The notes beneath the pieces are model-generated. The model was given only the letters and a program-made list of their open reading frames with translations, made no database searches and was not told the origin of the DNA. A stretch of 64,000 nucleotides of DNA. Source: Sphaerisporangium sp. (lineage in GTDB: Bacteria > Actinomycetota > Actinomycetes > Streptosporangiales > Streptosporangiaceae). Shown piece after piece: positions 29,683 to 38,327 of this stretch. The DNA lies in contig JAOPYI010000059.1 of the NCBI GenBank assembly GCA_025964675.1, forward strand, positions 1 to 64,000, given 5' to 3'. Position 1 is the first letter of the stretch; every line of letters begins with the position of its first letter. A program made the translations under genes and the position numbers.

Positions 29683-29869
29683 CGTGGTCCTTCGCCGATC
29701 CTCTCCCCGCGTGCTGCGTGCGGGGGCGCGTGCCCCCGATTTCCTCTTCCCGCCAAGCACGGCAACCGGTCGCGTGATTCCCCGGTCAGCTGAGGGCGAA
29801 CGATCACCCGTGCGTGCCGACGCCGCCCCTACCGGCCGGCTCTCGCCTTCCGGCGGCTGTCTCCGCTGG

Positions 29870-30802
29870 TCAGACCTGGCTCGGCTCCTGAGCTCCGGCG
29901 GCATTCCCGCCGAACAGAGCCCTGATGCGGACGGCCTGCTCGGCGCGCTCGGCCGCGCACTGCTCGGCGAGCGTGCGCCCCACGGCGCCCTGGAGCAGCC
30001 GCTTGGTCGCCGCCGCCGCGTCCCTGTCGGTCGTGAGCAGGGCGGACGCGAGCCTCCGCGTGGCGGCCTCCAGCTCTTCTCTCGGCACCACCTGTTCGGC
30101 CAGACCGATCCTCAGCGCCTCGCCCGCGTCGACGACACGGGCCGTGAGGCAGATCTCCACGGCTCTGGCCACGCCCACGAGATCGACCAGCGGCTTGGTG
30201 CCGGTGAGGTCGGGGACCAGCCCGAGGGCGGGCTCCTTCATGCAGAATTTCGCGTCGTCGGCGAGTATCCGCAGGTCGCAGGACAGGGCTAGTTGGAATC
30301 CGGCCCCGATCGCGTGTCCCTGAACCACCGCGATCGACACGATGTCCGGGCGGCGCAACCACAGGAAACCCTCCTGGGCCTCTGTGATCCGCTCGCCGAA
30401 CGTATCGCCGTCGAGCACGGCCGCGGACGCGAACGAGCCCTGCCCCGGCACTCCCTCGGGAGTGAACATTCGCAGGTCGATGCCCGCTGAGAAGGACGGC
30501 CCCTCGCCTCGGACCACGACGACGCGCACCTGCTCCGGCAGGGTTCTGCCGATTCGAGCAAGGCCCGACCAGGTGGCGAACGTCTGTGCGTTGCGCTTCT
30601 CCGGCCGGTCCAGTGTGATCGTCGCGATCTTGCCGTCCACCTCGAAGCGCAGACCGATCTTCGCGAGCTCCTCGCTACCGAGGGCGATGTCGGCCTCGCC
30701 ACGCACCCCTCCGGCGCGCGTCAGCGCCCCATCCGTGCCCGGCTCGGCACCCTCGCTCGCCCAGATCGCCGCCGCACTCCCCCCAAGCGTCGCTTCCGGC
30801 AT
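29870..30802 (-). CDS. enoyl-CoA hydratase/isomerase family protein
   Basis: ITLDRPEKRNAQ; SFSAGIDL; VQGHAIGAGFQLALSCDLRI. Confidence 0.95.
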   Translation of the reverse strand: MPEATLGGSAAAIWASEGAEPGTDGALTRAGGVRGEADIALGSEELAKIGLRFEVDGKIATITLDRPEKRNAQTFATWSGLARIGRTLPEQVRVVVVRGEGPSFSAGIDLRMFTPEGVPGQGSFASAAVLDGDTFGERITEAQEGFLWLRRPDIVSIAVVQGHAIGAGFQLALSCDLRILADDAKFCMKEPALGLVPDLTGTKPLVDLVGVARAVEICLTARVVDAGEALRIGLAEQVVPREELEAATRRLASALLTTDRDAAAATKRLLQGAVGRTLAEQCAAERAEQAVRIRALFGGNAAGAQEPSQV

Positions 30803-30943
30803 CGCCCGCTCCGTTCGTGGTGTCGCTTTCCCGTCACGCCCGAACCCAGTGGAGGTTCCAGAATCGGATTCTACCGGCGCGGGCGGGACGGGTTTCGACT
30901 GAACGGGACGAGCGGCTGCGGTCGCGCGTTTCCGAGGCGGCGT

Positions 30944-31159
30944 CTAGCGCTTCGACTTGCCTCGGGTGGCTCCCCCGCGTCCGCGCAGAGTCACGCCGGA
31001 CTCGCTGAGGATGCGGTGGATGAACCCGTATGACCTGCCCGTCGAAGCGGCCAGTGCGCGGATGCTCTCACCCGCGGCATAGCGCTTCTTAAGGTCGGAG
31101 GCCAGTTTTTCACGGTCGGCCCCGGTCACCCGGGTGCCCTTCTTCAGAGTCTCGGCCAC
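30944..31159 (-). CDS. small helix-turn-helix domain protein
   Basis: LASDLKKRYAAGESIRALAASTGRSYGFIHRILSESGVTLRGRGG HTH. Confidence 0.85.
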   Translation of the reverse strand: MAETLKKGTRVTGADREKLASDLKKRYAAGESIRALAASTGRSYGFIHRILSESGVTLRGRGGATRGKSKR

Positions 31160-31273
31160 GAGTACCTCCTGTAGTGCCAGACTTCCGCAGCGTTACTCAC
31201 GCCATGATCAGTCATTTGAGCCGGATCGGCTACCTACTCCATGGGAAAAGATCCGTACCCGCTCAAATTAAGA

Positions 31274-32872
31274 TCAGGCAAGTGCCACAAGATCGGAAAA
31301 TTCATCGCTCCAAGCGTCTTCTACTCCGTCTGGTAGCAAGATCACCCTATCCGGTCGTAGGGCCGCTACGGCACCCTCATCATGTGTAACTAGGACAATT
31401 GCCCCAGAATACGACCTCAAAGCGGAAAGAACCTGATCGCGGCTGACGGGATCGAGGTTGTTCGTGGGCTCGTCGAGCAACAGGACATTGGCGCTCGAAA
31501 GCACCAGTGTGGCCAGGGCCAGACGGGTTTTCTCCCCGCCCGACAGCACGGACGCGGGCTTGTCGGCGTCGTCCCCGGAGAACAGGAACGAGCCGAGGAC
31601 CTTGCGCAGGGTCACGTCGGGCACGTCGGGCCCGGCGGAACGCATGTTCTCGAGCACGCTGCGCCCGGCGTCCAGGGTCTCGTGCTCCTGGGCGTAGTAG
31701 CCGAGCTTAAGGCCGTGACCTGGGCGAACTTCGCCGGAGTCGGGCTTTTCTATGCCACCGAGCATGCGAAGCAGCGTGGTCTTCCCGGCACCGTTGAGGC
31801 CGAGGACGACCACCCGGCTCCCCCGGTCGACGGCGGCGTCCACGTCGGTGAAGACCTCCAGCGAGCCGTAGGACTTCGACAGGGCCGACGCGGTGAGCGG
31901 GGTGCGTCCGCAGGGGGCCGGATCGGGGAAGCGGAGCTTGGCCACCTTGTCGCTGCGCCGCTCCTCCTCCACGCCCGCCAGCAGGCGCTTCGCGCGACGC
32001 TCCATGTCCTGCGCGGCCTTGGCTTTGGTGGCCTTGGCGCGCATGCGGTCGGCCTGCGAGAGCAGCTGCGAGGCCTGGCGTTCGGCGTTGGCCCGCTCCC
32101 GCTTTCTGCGGCGCTCGTCGGTCTCGCGCTGGGCGAGATATGTGGTCCAGCCGACGTTGTAAGTGTCGATGACACAGCGGTTCGCGTCGAGGTGCAGGAC
32201 TTTGTTTACCGTCGCTTCAAGAAGGCCGACATCGTGGCTAATAATGATCAAGCCGCCCTGGTGGGATCGTAAAAAATCACGAAGCCACCCGATTGAGTCT
32301 GCATCGAGGTGGTTTGTCGGCTCGTCAAGTAGGAGAGTCTCCGCCCCGCTGAACAAAATGCGTGCCAGCTCGACCCGTCGCCGCTGGCCGCCGGAAAGCG
32401 TCTGCAGGGGCTGCTTGAGCACCCGGTCGGGCAGCCCGAGGCTGGAGGCGATCGACGCCGCCTCGGCCTCCGCGGCGTACCCCCCGAGCACGTGCAGGCG
32501 GTCCTCCAGGCGGCCGTACGCGCGCACGGCGCGGTCGCGGACGCGGACTACCTCGGACGCCATGCCGACCTCGGCCTCGCGTAGCTCACGTAGCACCTCG
32601 TCGAGGCCGCGCGCCGACAGGATGCGGTCGCTGGCGATCACCGAGAGGTCTCCGGTGCGCGGGTCCTGGGGGAGGTAGCCGACGTTGCCCGTGCTGGACA
32701 CGGTGCCCGCGGCGGGAAGGCCCTCGCCGGCCAGGACCTTGGTGAGCGTCGTCTTGCCGGCTCCGTTGCGGCCCACGAGGCCGATGCGGTCGCCGGGGTT
32801 CACCCGGAAGGACGCGCCGTCGATGAGCAGGCGGGAACCGGCGCGCAGTTCGATGTCGGACGCAATGATCAT
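31274..32872 (-). CDS. ABC-F family ATPase (two nucleotide-binding domains, no TM domain)
   Basis: Two Walker A (GRNGAGKTTL; GLNGAGKTTL), two signatures (LSGGQRRRVELARIL; LSGGEKTRLALATLV), LLLDEPTNHLD and LLLDEPTNNLD, charged linker. Confidence 0.95.
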   Translation of the reverse strand: MIIASDIELRAGSRLLIDGASFRVNPGDRIGLVGRNGAGKTTLTKVLAGEGLPAAGTVSSTGNVGYLPQDPRTGDLSVIASDRILSARGLDEVLRELREAEVGMASEVVRVRDRAVRAYGRLEDRLHVLGGYAAEAEAASIASSLGLPDRVLKQPLQTLSGGQRRRVELARILFSGAETLLLDEPTNHLDADSIGWLRDFLRSHQGGLIIISHDVGLLEATVNKVLHLDANRCVIDTYNVGWTTYLAQRETDERRRKRERANAERQASQLLSQADRMRAKATKAKAAQDMERRAKRLLAGVEEERRSDKVAKLRFPDPAPCGRTPLTASALSKSYGSLEVFTDVDAAVDRGSRVVVLGLNGAGKTTLLRMLGGIEKPDSGEVRPGHGLKLGYYAQEHETLDAGRSVLENMRSAGPDVPDVTLRKVLGSFLFSGDDADKPASVLSGGEKTRLALATLVLSSANVLLLDEPTNNLDPVSRDQVLSALRSYSGAIVLVTHDEGAVAALRPDRVILLPDGVEDAWSDEFSDLVALA

Positions 32873-33201
32873 GATGAGGGAACACTCCCAGAGCGGGGAA
32901 CGAGGTCGAAGGACGTGCTGTCGGAAGACACCGGAGTGTCGAGGGGCGGCCACATGGCCCGGCCCGCTTCCATGAGTGCGCCGATCAATCGGGAGTGCGC
33001 ATACGCCTAGTGTACGGCCACTCCTCGCGCCGGGGTCGATCCTCATCCCCCCGGGCGGCCGGCGGCGGGGAGACGGGCCGGTTCGACCGCGACGCCAGAG
33101 GCCAAGCCGTACAGCGGCATAGACCGGGGCCTGCGCAGACGGCGACCTCCACCCTGTCGCTGGCGGCGTGCTCCCCGGTGTCCTCGGCACCGGGGAGGGC
33201 G

Positions 33202-33843
33202 TCACCCCTCCGGGTCCACCACGCGGATCGTGACGGCCCGGAACCGCCGCGGCGTCTCCTGGAGCACCGCCAGCCGGGGGTCGGGGACGTCCAGGAAGGG
33301 GCCGGTCTCCAGGGCGAACACCGCGCCGAGCCGGCGGTCCCCGCGCAGCGCGTCGACCGCCCTGCGGTCTCCTCCGAGCACGACGGCGTCCAAGGTCTCC
33401 ACCAGGGGCGCCAGGATCCGTACGGCCACGTCGGCCGCCGCCTGTGACGCCTCGCTCACCTGCTTCTCCCTGCGGCGGGCGAAGCGGTGCTGGGACCAGC
33501 CTCCGGCCGCGCTGCGCCCGTGGACGAGCCGGGAACCCACCTTGGACACGACCAGGCGGTCTCCCTCGAACACCCCGGCCGCGTGACCTCCCAGCCGTAC
33601 GAGAAGGACCCCGACCCGCCGCTCACGACCCGCATGGGCCACCAGAGCCTCCAGCAGGCCGGCTGCGGGACCCTCGGGCGGTTCGTGCCCTCGCAACGGC
33701 GGGAAGGGCACGTGGCACTCCGCCACGGCGCCGTCAGCGGCGCGCAGCCGTACGACGTCGTCGTGGAGCGTGGCCTCAGCCGGCCCGTGCCGGTCGGCGA
33801 ACCCGCGCAACCAGCCCGCCAGGCGCTCCGGGCCGGTCGACAC
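33202..33843 (-). CDS. acVLRF1-type (actinobacterial Vms1/eRF1-like) peptidyl-tRNA hydrolase-like protein
   Basis: SKVGSRLVHGRSAAGGWSQHRFARRREKQVSEASQAAADVAVRIL resembles the acVLRF1 family; GTG start inferred. Confidence 0.75.
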   Translation of the reverse strand: MSTGPERLAGWLRGFADRHGPAEATLHDDVVRLRAADGAVAECHVPFPPLRGHEPPEGPAAGLLEALVAHAGRERRVGVLLVRLGGHAAGVFEGDRLVVSKVGSRLVHGRSAAGGWSQHRFARRREKQVSEASQAAADVAVRILAPLVETLDAVVLGGDRRAVDALRGDRRLGAVFALETGPFLDVPDPRLAVLQETPRRFRAVTIRVVDPEG

Positions 33844-34210
33844 CCATCGTCCTCCACCGGCCGCCGGTCGTGACGTCTCGATCCCTCCCCACGCATCAGT
33901 CCAGGGATCGCAGCCCTGAGTGCCCGGTGGCTGGAGTGCTGCCTCCGCCACCGGAACCCGGCCGCGTCCCGGCGCGACACGGTAGCGAAGATCACCGGCA
34001 GTCGCGCGTCCCACCCAAGTGCGAGCGCCCTGCCATGGGTCCCGCGCGACCATGAGCCATCCGCGGGCGGGACCGGGATCCCGGTCACGATCAGTGACAC
34101 GGTTTCCGACTCCCTGTAAAGAAGGATCCCGTTCCAACGGATAGGGAAATATCGGTGAATTTCCCCTCGGGTGGGGCCTTCCACCAGGGAAAGCGCAGCA
34201 CAATCCGTAT

Positions 34211-35395
34211 GTGACGGTCCCCCGACCCACCTTTCCGGCCGCCCCGCCCAGGGTGCCCGCAACCGGCATCGCCGGAGCCCTCCCGGCCTCCGGCGGCTCC
34301 GCCGCCTTCCTGCCGATCGTCGACCTCGACAGCGGCGGCGTGATCGCCGTAGAGGCCACCGCCGAGGTCGCGCCCACCGGCATGTCCCGCGACATCTCGC
34401 CCGCGGTCGCCGCCGCGTACGCCGCCGCGCGCGAGGAGGCGCTGCTCCCTCTCGTCCTCACCGTCCCCTCGGGGGCCGCGATCGAGGGCTCGTCCGCCAT
34501 GGCCCCGCTTCACGAGGCGATGCGCGCGACGAAACGACGCCCTCGCGACGTGATATTGGTCATCTCAGGCGACTTCGCGCCCGGCGACCGCCAGGCCCTG
34601 CTGGTGGGGATCGCCGGCCTACGCACCATCGGCTACCTGGTGGCCGTCGGCGGCATCGGCGCCTCCCACATGCCCCTGGACCTGATCGCCGACGCCTCGC
34701 CGTACGCGGCGGTCCTGTCCCCCGACTTCGTCGACCGCATCCCGGGCGACGTACGTCGGAACGCCCTCGGAGAGGCCGTCGCCCGGATGGCCAAAGGCAT
34801 GGGCGTCCACGTGCTGGCGACCCAGGTGCGGGACGAGGCGCAGCTCGCCGTACTTCGCGGCTGGGGCATCAGACTCGCCCAGGGGCCGCTGCTCGCCCCG
34901 CTGGACTGGCGTCCCTCGCACGGCCGGGTCCACGTCCCCCTTCCCGTGCCGGTGTCCGAGCCGCGGTCGGCGACGTTCGAGCTGGGCCCGCGCGTGCAGG
35001 AGTTCCTCATGCCGGCGGTGACCCTCGGCATGGGGGCGACGGCCGAGAACGTCGTGGACGCCCTCGGCACCGAGCCGTCCATCACCAGCGTCATCCTGGT
35101 GGACGAGTACCAGCGGCCGACCGGCAGCGTGCAGCGCAGCCGCTTCCTGCTGTCCATCGCCGGGGCCTACGGCCACGCCCTGCACGCCAAGAAGCCGGCG
35201 CACCGCCTCGCCGACCCGCCGCGCGTCGTCCCCAAGACCACGCCCGCGATAGCCGCCATGCAGCTCGCCGGCAAGGACGCCACCCGCGTGTACGACGACC
35301 TGGTCGTGGTGGACGAGGTTGGGCGCTGTATGGGGGTGGTCCACGTCAGCGACCTGATCCGCCACGTCGCCGATCTCCCGCCCATCACCCGCTGA
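34211..35395 (+). CDS. degenerate EAL-domain protein with C-terminal CBS-like region
   Basis: FLPIVDLDSGGVIAVEATAEV at the EAL position; later GIRLAQGPLLAPL retains QG; C-terminal VYDDLVVVDEVGRCMGVVHVSDLIRHV CBS-like. Confidence 0.8.
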   Translation: MTVPRPTFPAAPPRVPATGIAGALPASGGSAAFLPIVDLDSGGVIAVEATAEVAPTGMSRDISPAVAAAYAAAREEALLPLVLTVPSGAAIEGSSAMAPLHEAMRATKRRPRDVILVISGDFAPGDRQALLVGIAGLRTIGYLVAVGGIGASHMPLDLIADASPYAAVLSPDFVDRIPGDVRRNALGEAVARMAKGMGVHVLATQVRDEAQLAVLRGWGIRLAQGPLLAPLDWRPSHGRVHVPLPVPVSEPRSATFELGPRVQEFLMPAVTLGMGATAENVVDALGTEPSITSVILVDEYQRPTGSVQRSRFLLSIAGAYGHALHAKKPAHRLADPPRVVPKTTPAIAAMQLAGKDATRVYDDLVVVDEVGRCMGVVHVSDLIRHVADLPPITR

Positions 35396-35507
35396 CCGCT
35401 CACGGCCTCCCATGACCCGTCCGGCCGAGCACCTTTACATTGTAGATTGCGACGCCGCCGGGGTGGTCACGACATCGTCGACGGCCCGGCGCAGCCGGCG
35501 GTCCGCG

Positions 35508-38030
35508 TCACGCCAGGGTCCTGGCGGTCAGCGCCCGGCGGAGGTCGTCGGTGGCGTCCACCGCGACCCGGCGCAGGGCCGGATCAAGGTCGTCGCGGGC
35601 CAGCATGGCCTCGGCCACGGTCAGGGTCCGCGCCGACACGGCGTAGTGCGGGTACCCGGCCACGGCCACCCGGTGGACGACGTTCGGCGTGCGCCTCGCC
35701 GCCATCGCCGGCATCTCGGAGAAGTAGCGGGCGACGTACGGGGCCGTGACCTCCTCCTGCTCGGGGTGCCAGAAGCCCTCGGCCACGGCCCACACGAGCC
35801 GTACGGACATCGCGTCGCCGCCGACGATCAGCTCCCAGGCGCGTGCCTTCGCGGCGGGGTCGGGGATCGCGGCCCGGCACCGGGCGGCGTGCTCGCCTCC
35901 CTGCGCCCCGGGGTCGCGCCCGAGTTCGGCCGCGATCTCCGGCTCCCCCGCCCCGCCCAGGACGACCAGACGGTAGAGCATCGCCCAGCGCAGATCCGCG
36001 TCCACCTCGAACCCTTGGGGCATGTCCTCACCGGCGAGCCAGCCGGCCAGCCGTGACACCTCGGCCGGCACCGCGCAGCTCACCAGACCTCTGGCGGCGG
36101 CGAGCCGGAGGCCGTGGCCGTCCGGCCTGGCGGCGCCGAGCACCCGCTCGCAGGCGCCGGCCAGCGCGGCCAGCGCCGCCGGCCGTGCCTCGGGGACAAG
36201 ATGACGCCTGGCCACGGTGTCGCGGGCGAAGCGCAGCACCTCCCCGAAGACCGCGACCTCGGTCTCGGAGGGCAGGCCCGCCACGGCGAGCTCCACGAAC
36301 TCGGCTCCCGGCATCTCCGCGTCCCGGGTGGCGTCGGCCGCCGCCGCCCAGGTCAGCGCCCGGGCCAGGGGATCTCGCAGGGCCGGGAGCACCGACGCCA
36401 GCGCGGCGCGCCCGGCCGGGTCGAGGCGTACCTTCGCGAAGGTCAGATCGCCGTCGTTGAGCAGCAGCAGCCGCCCCGGCGAGGCCCCGGCGAGGCCCGG
36501 TACGGGCGTGCGCCCGCCATCCTCGGAAGGGTCCAGATCGACCAGGTGCGACAGCACGGCCGGCCCGTCGCCGCCGTAGACGCCGACGCCGACGCGGTGT
36601 GGCCGCAGCGTCGGATATCCGGGCGGCGCCGTCTGCACGATCGCCACCTCCTGGTAGCTACCGTCCGGCCCCAGCGTGACCTCGGGCACCAGCGTGTTGA
36701 CCTGCGAGTGTCGCAGCCACACGTCGGCCCACCCCGCGAGGTCGCGCCCGCTCGCCTCCGACAGTGCCGCGAGCAGGTCGGCGAGCGTGGCGTTGCCGAA
36801 CGCGTGCGCGGCGAAGTAGGCGCGCACGCCCTTGAGGAAGGCGTCCTCGCCCACCCACGCCACGAGCTGGCGAAGCACGGAGGCGCCCTTGGCATAGGAG
36901 ATGCCGTCGAAGTTGAGCAGCGCCTCCCCGGTGTCGGCCACGTGCGCGGGCGCGACCGGATGGGTCGACGGGCGCTGGTCGGCGGCGTACCCCCCGCTCT
37001 TGCGCCAGACGGCGAAGGTGGTCCAGGCGTTGGTGAACCGCGTCGCCTCCGCGGCCAGGCGCCAGCCCATGTACTCGGCGAACGACTCGTTCAGCCAGAG
37101 GTCGTCCCACCAGCGCAGGGTGACCAGGTCGCCGAACCACATGTGCGCCATCTCGTGTGCGATCACCACGGCACGCAGTTCCCGCTCGGCGTCGGTCACC
37201 GCCGACCGGAAGAGGAACTCCTCACGGAAGGTAACGCAGCCGGGGTTCTCCATCGCGCCCGCGTTGAACTCCGGCACGAAGGCCTGGTAATAGTTCCCGA
37301 ACGCGTAACGGGCGCCGAACAGCTCGTGGTAGCGGTCGAGGCAGGCGCGGGTGATCTCGAAGATCTCCTCGGTGTCCTTGTCCAGGTGCGGGGCGAGGGA
37401 GCGGCGGCACAGCAGGCCGAGCGGGATGCCGTCGTGCTCGGCATGGCGCGTGTGGTACGGGCCTGCCACCACGGTCACGAAGTACGTGGCCAGCGGCGGC
37501 GTCTCGGCGAACTCCCACCGGCCGGGCGTGACCTGCCCGCCCTCGCCGTTGCCCCAGACCGTCCACTCCTGCGGAGCCGTGACCGAGAGCCTCACCGGGG
37601 CCTTGAGATCGGGCTGGTCGAAGCACGCGAACACCCGCTGCGCGTCGTCCAGGCACGTCTGGGCGTACAGGTAGACCTCGCCGTCCTCGGGGTCGGTGAA
37701 CCTGTGCAGGCCCTCCCCCGTGTTGGAGTACGCCATCGTGGCGCGGACGAGCAGCTCGTTGCCGGCCTGAAGCCCGGTGAGCGGCAGGCGGTTGTCCACC
37801 AGGGTGGCCGGGTCCACAGGCACGCCGTTCAGCCGGATCTCCTGGACCGACACCGGCTTAAGCTCGACGAAGGTCTCGGCGCCCGGCCTCGCGCAGGAGA
37901 AGCGCACCGTCGTGCCGCAGCTGAAGTTGGGGCTCTCACGCGCCTCCGTCAGGTCCAGGTCGATGTCATACGACTCCACGCGCAGCAGCTCGGCTCGGGT
38001 GACCGCTTCGTCGTGCCTGAGGCTCGTCAT
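35508..38030 (-). CDS. pepN: aminopeptidase N (M1 family)
   Basis: AGAMENPGCVTFREEFLF; VIAHEMAHMWFGDLVTLRWWDDLWLNESFAEYMG. Confidence 0.97.
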   Translation of the reverse strand: MTSLRHDEAVTRAELLRVESYDIDLDLTEARESPNFSCGTTVRFSCARPGAETFVELKPVSVQEIRLNGVPVDPATLVDNRLPLTGLQAGNELLVRATMAYSNTGEGLHRFTDPEDGEVYLYAQTCLDDAQRVFACFDQPDLKAPVRLSVTAPQEWTVWGNGEGGQVTPGRWEFAETPPLATYFVTVVAGPYHTRHAEHDGIPLGLLCRRSLAPHLDKDTEEIFEITRACLDRYHELFGARYAFGNYYQAFVPEFNAGAMENPGCVTFREEFLFRSAVTDAERELRAVVIAHEMAHMWFGDLVTLRWWDDLWLNESFAEYMGWRLAAEATRFTNAWTTFAVWRKSGGYAADQRPSTHPVAPAHVADTGEALLNFDGISYAKGASVLRQLVAWVGEDAFLKGVRAYFAAHAFGNATLADLLAALSEASGRDLAGWADVWLRHSQVNTLVPEVTLGPDGSYQEVAIVQTAPPGYPTLRPHRVGVGVYGGDGPAVLSHLVDLDPSEDGGRTPVPGLAGASPGRLLLLNDGDLTFAKVRLDPAGRAALASVLPALRDPLARALTWAAAADATRDAEMPGAEFVELAVAGLPSETEVAVFGEVLRFARDTVARRHLVPEARPAALAALAGACERVLGAARPDGHGLRLAAARGLVSCAVPAEVSRLAGWLAGEDMPQGFEVDADLRWAMLYRLVVLGGAGEPEIAAELGRDPGAQGGEHAARCRAAIPDPAAKARAWELIVGGDAMSVRLVWAVAEGFWHPEQEEVTAPYVARYFSEMPAMAARRTPNVVHRVAVAGYPHYAVSARTLTVAEAMLARDDLDPALRRVAVDATDDLRRALTARTLA

Positions 38031-38327
38031 GAGCCGACCCTATGAGATCTCCCGCGCCCCGGCGCGAAGGGAACGCTGAGGCGTGAATGAGCGCTTCAGG
38101 ACATCGGGCGGGAAAGGGCGTGCCGGCCCCGGAATCACTCCGGAAGAAGAATCCGGCGGATTCACCTTCTGAACGAAGCACGGTGCGCGGTGGCGGGGGC
38201 GAGACCGGCCTCACCTCGGTGACTGCCGACCCCCCGCGCCGACCGGCTCCCGTGATTGATCGCGGCCCAGCAGGAGGGGCAGTCATCGTCGTGCACCCGA
38301 ACAGCTTTCCGGCCGGCGCGTCCACCG

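Noticed and set aside
36114-38045. 643-aa plus-strand ORF
   Set aside because: Antisense of pepN; no motifs.
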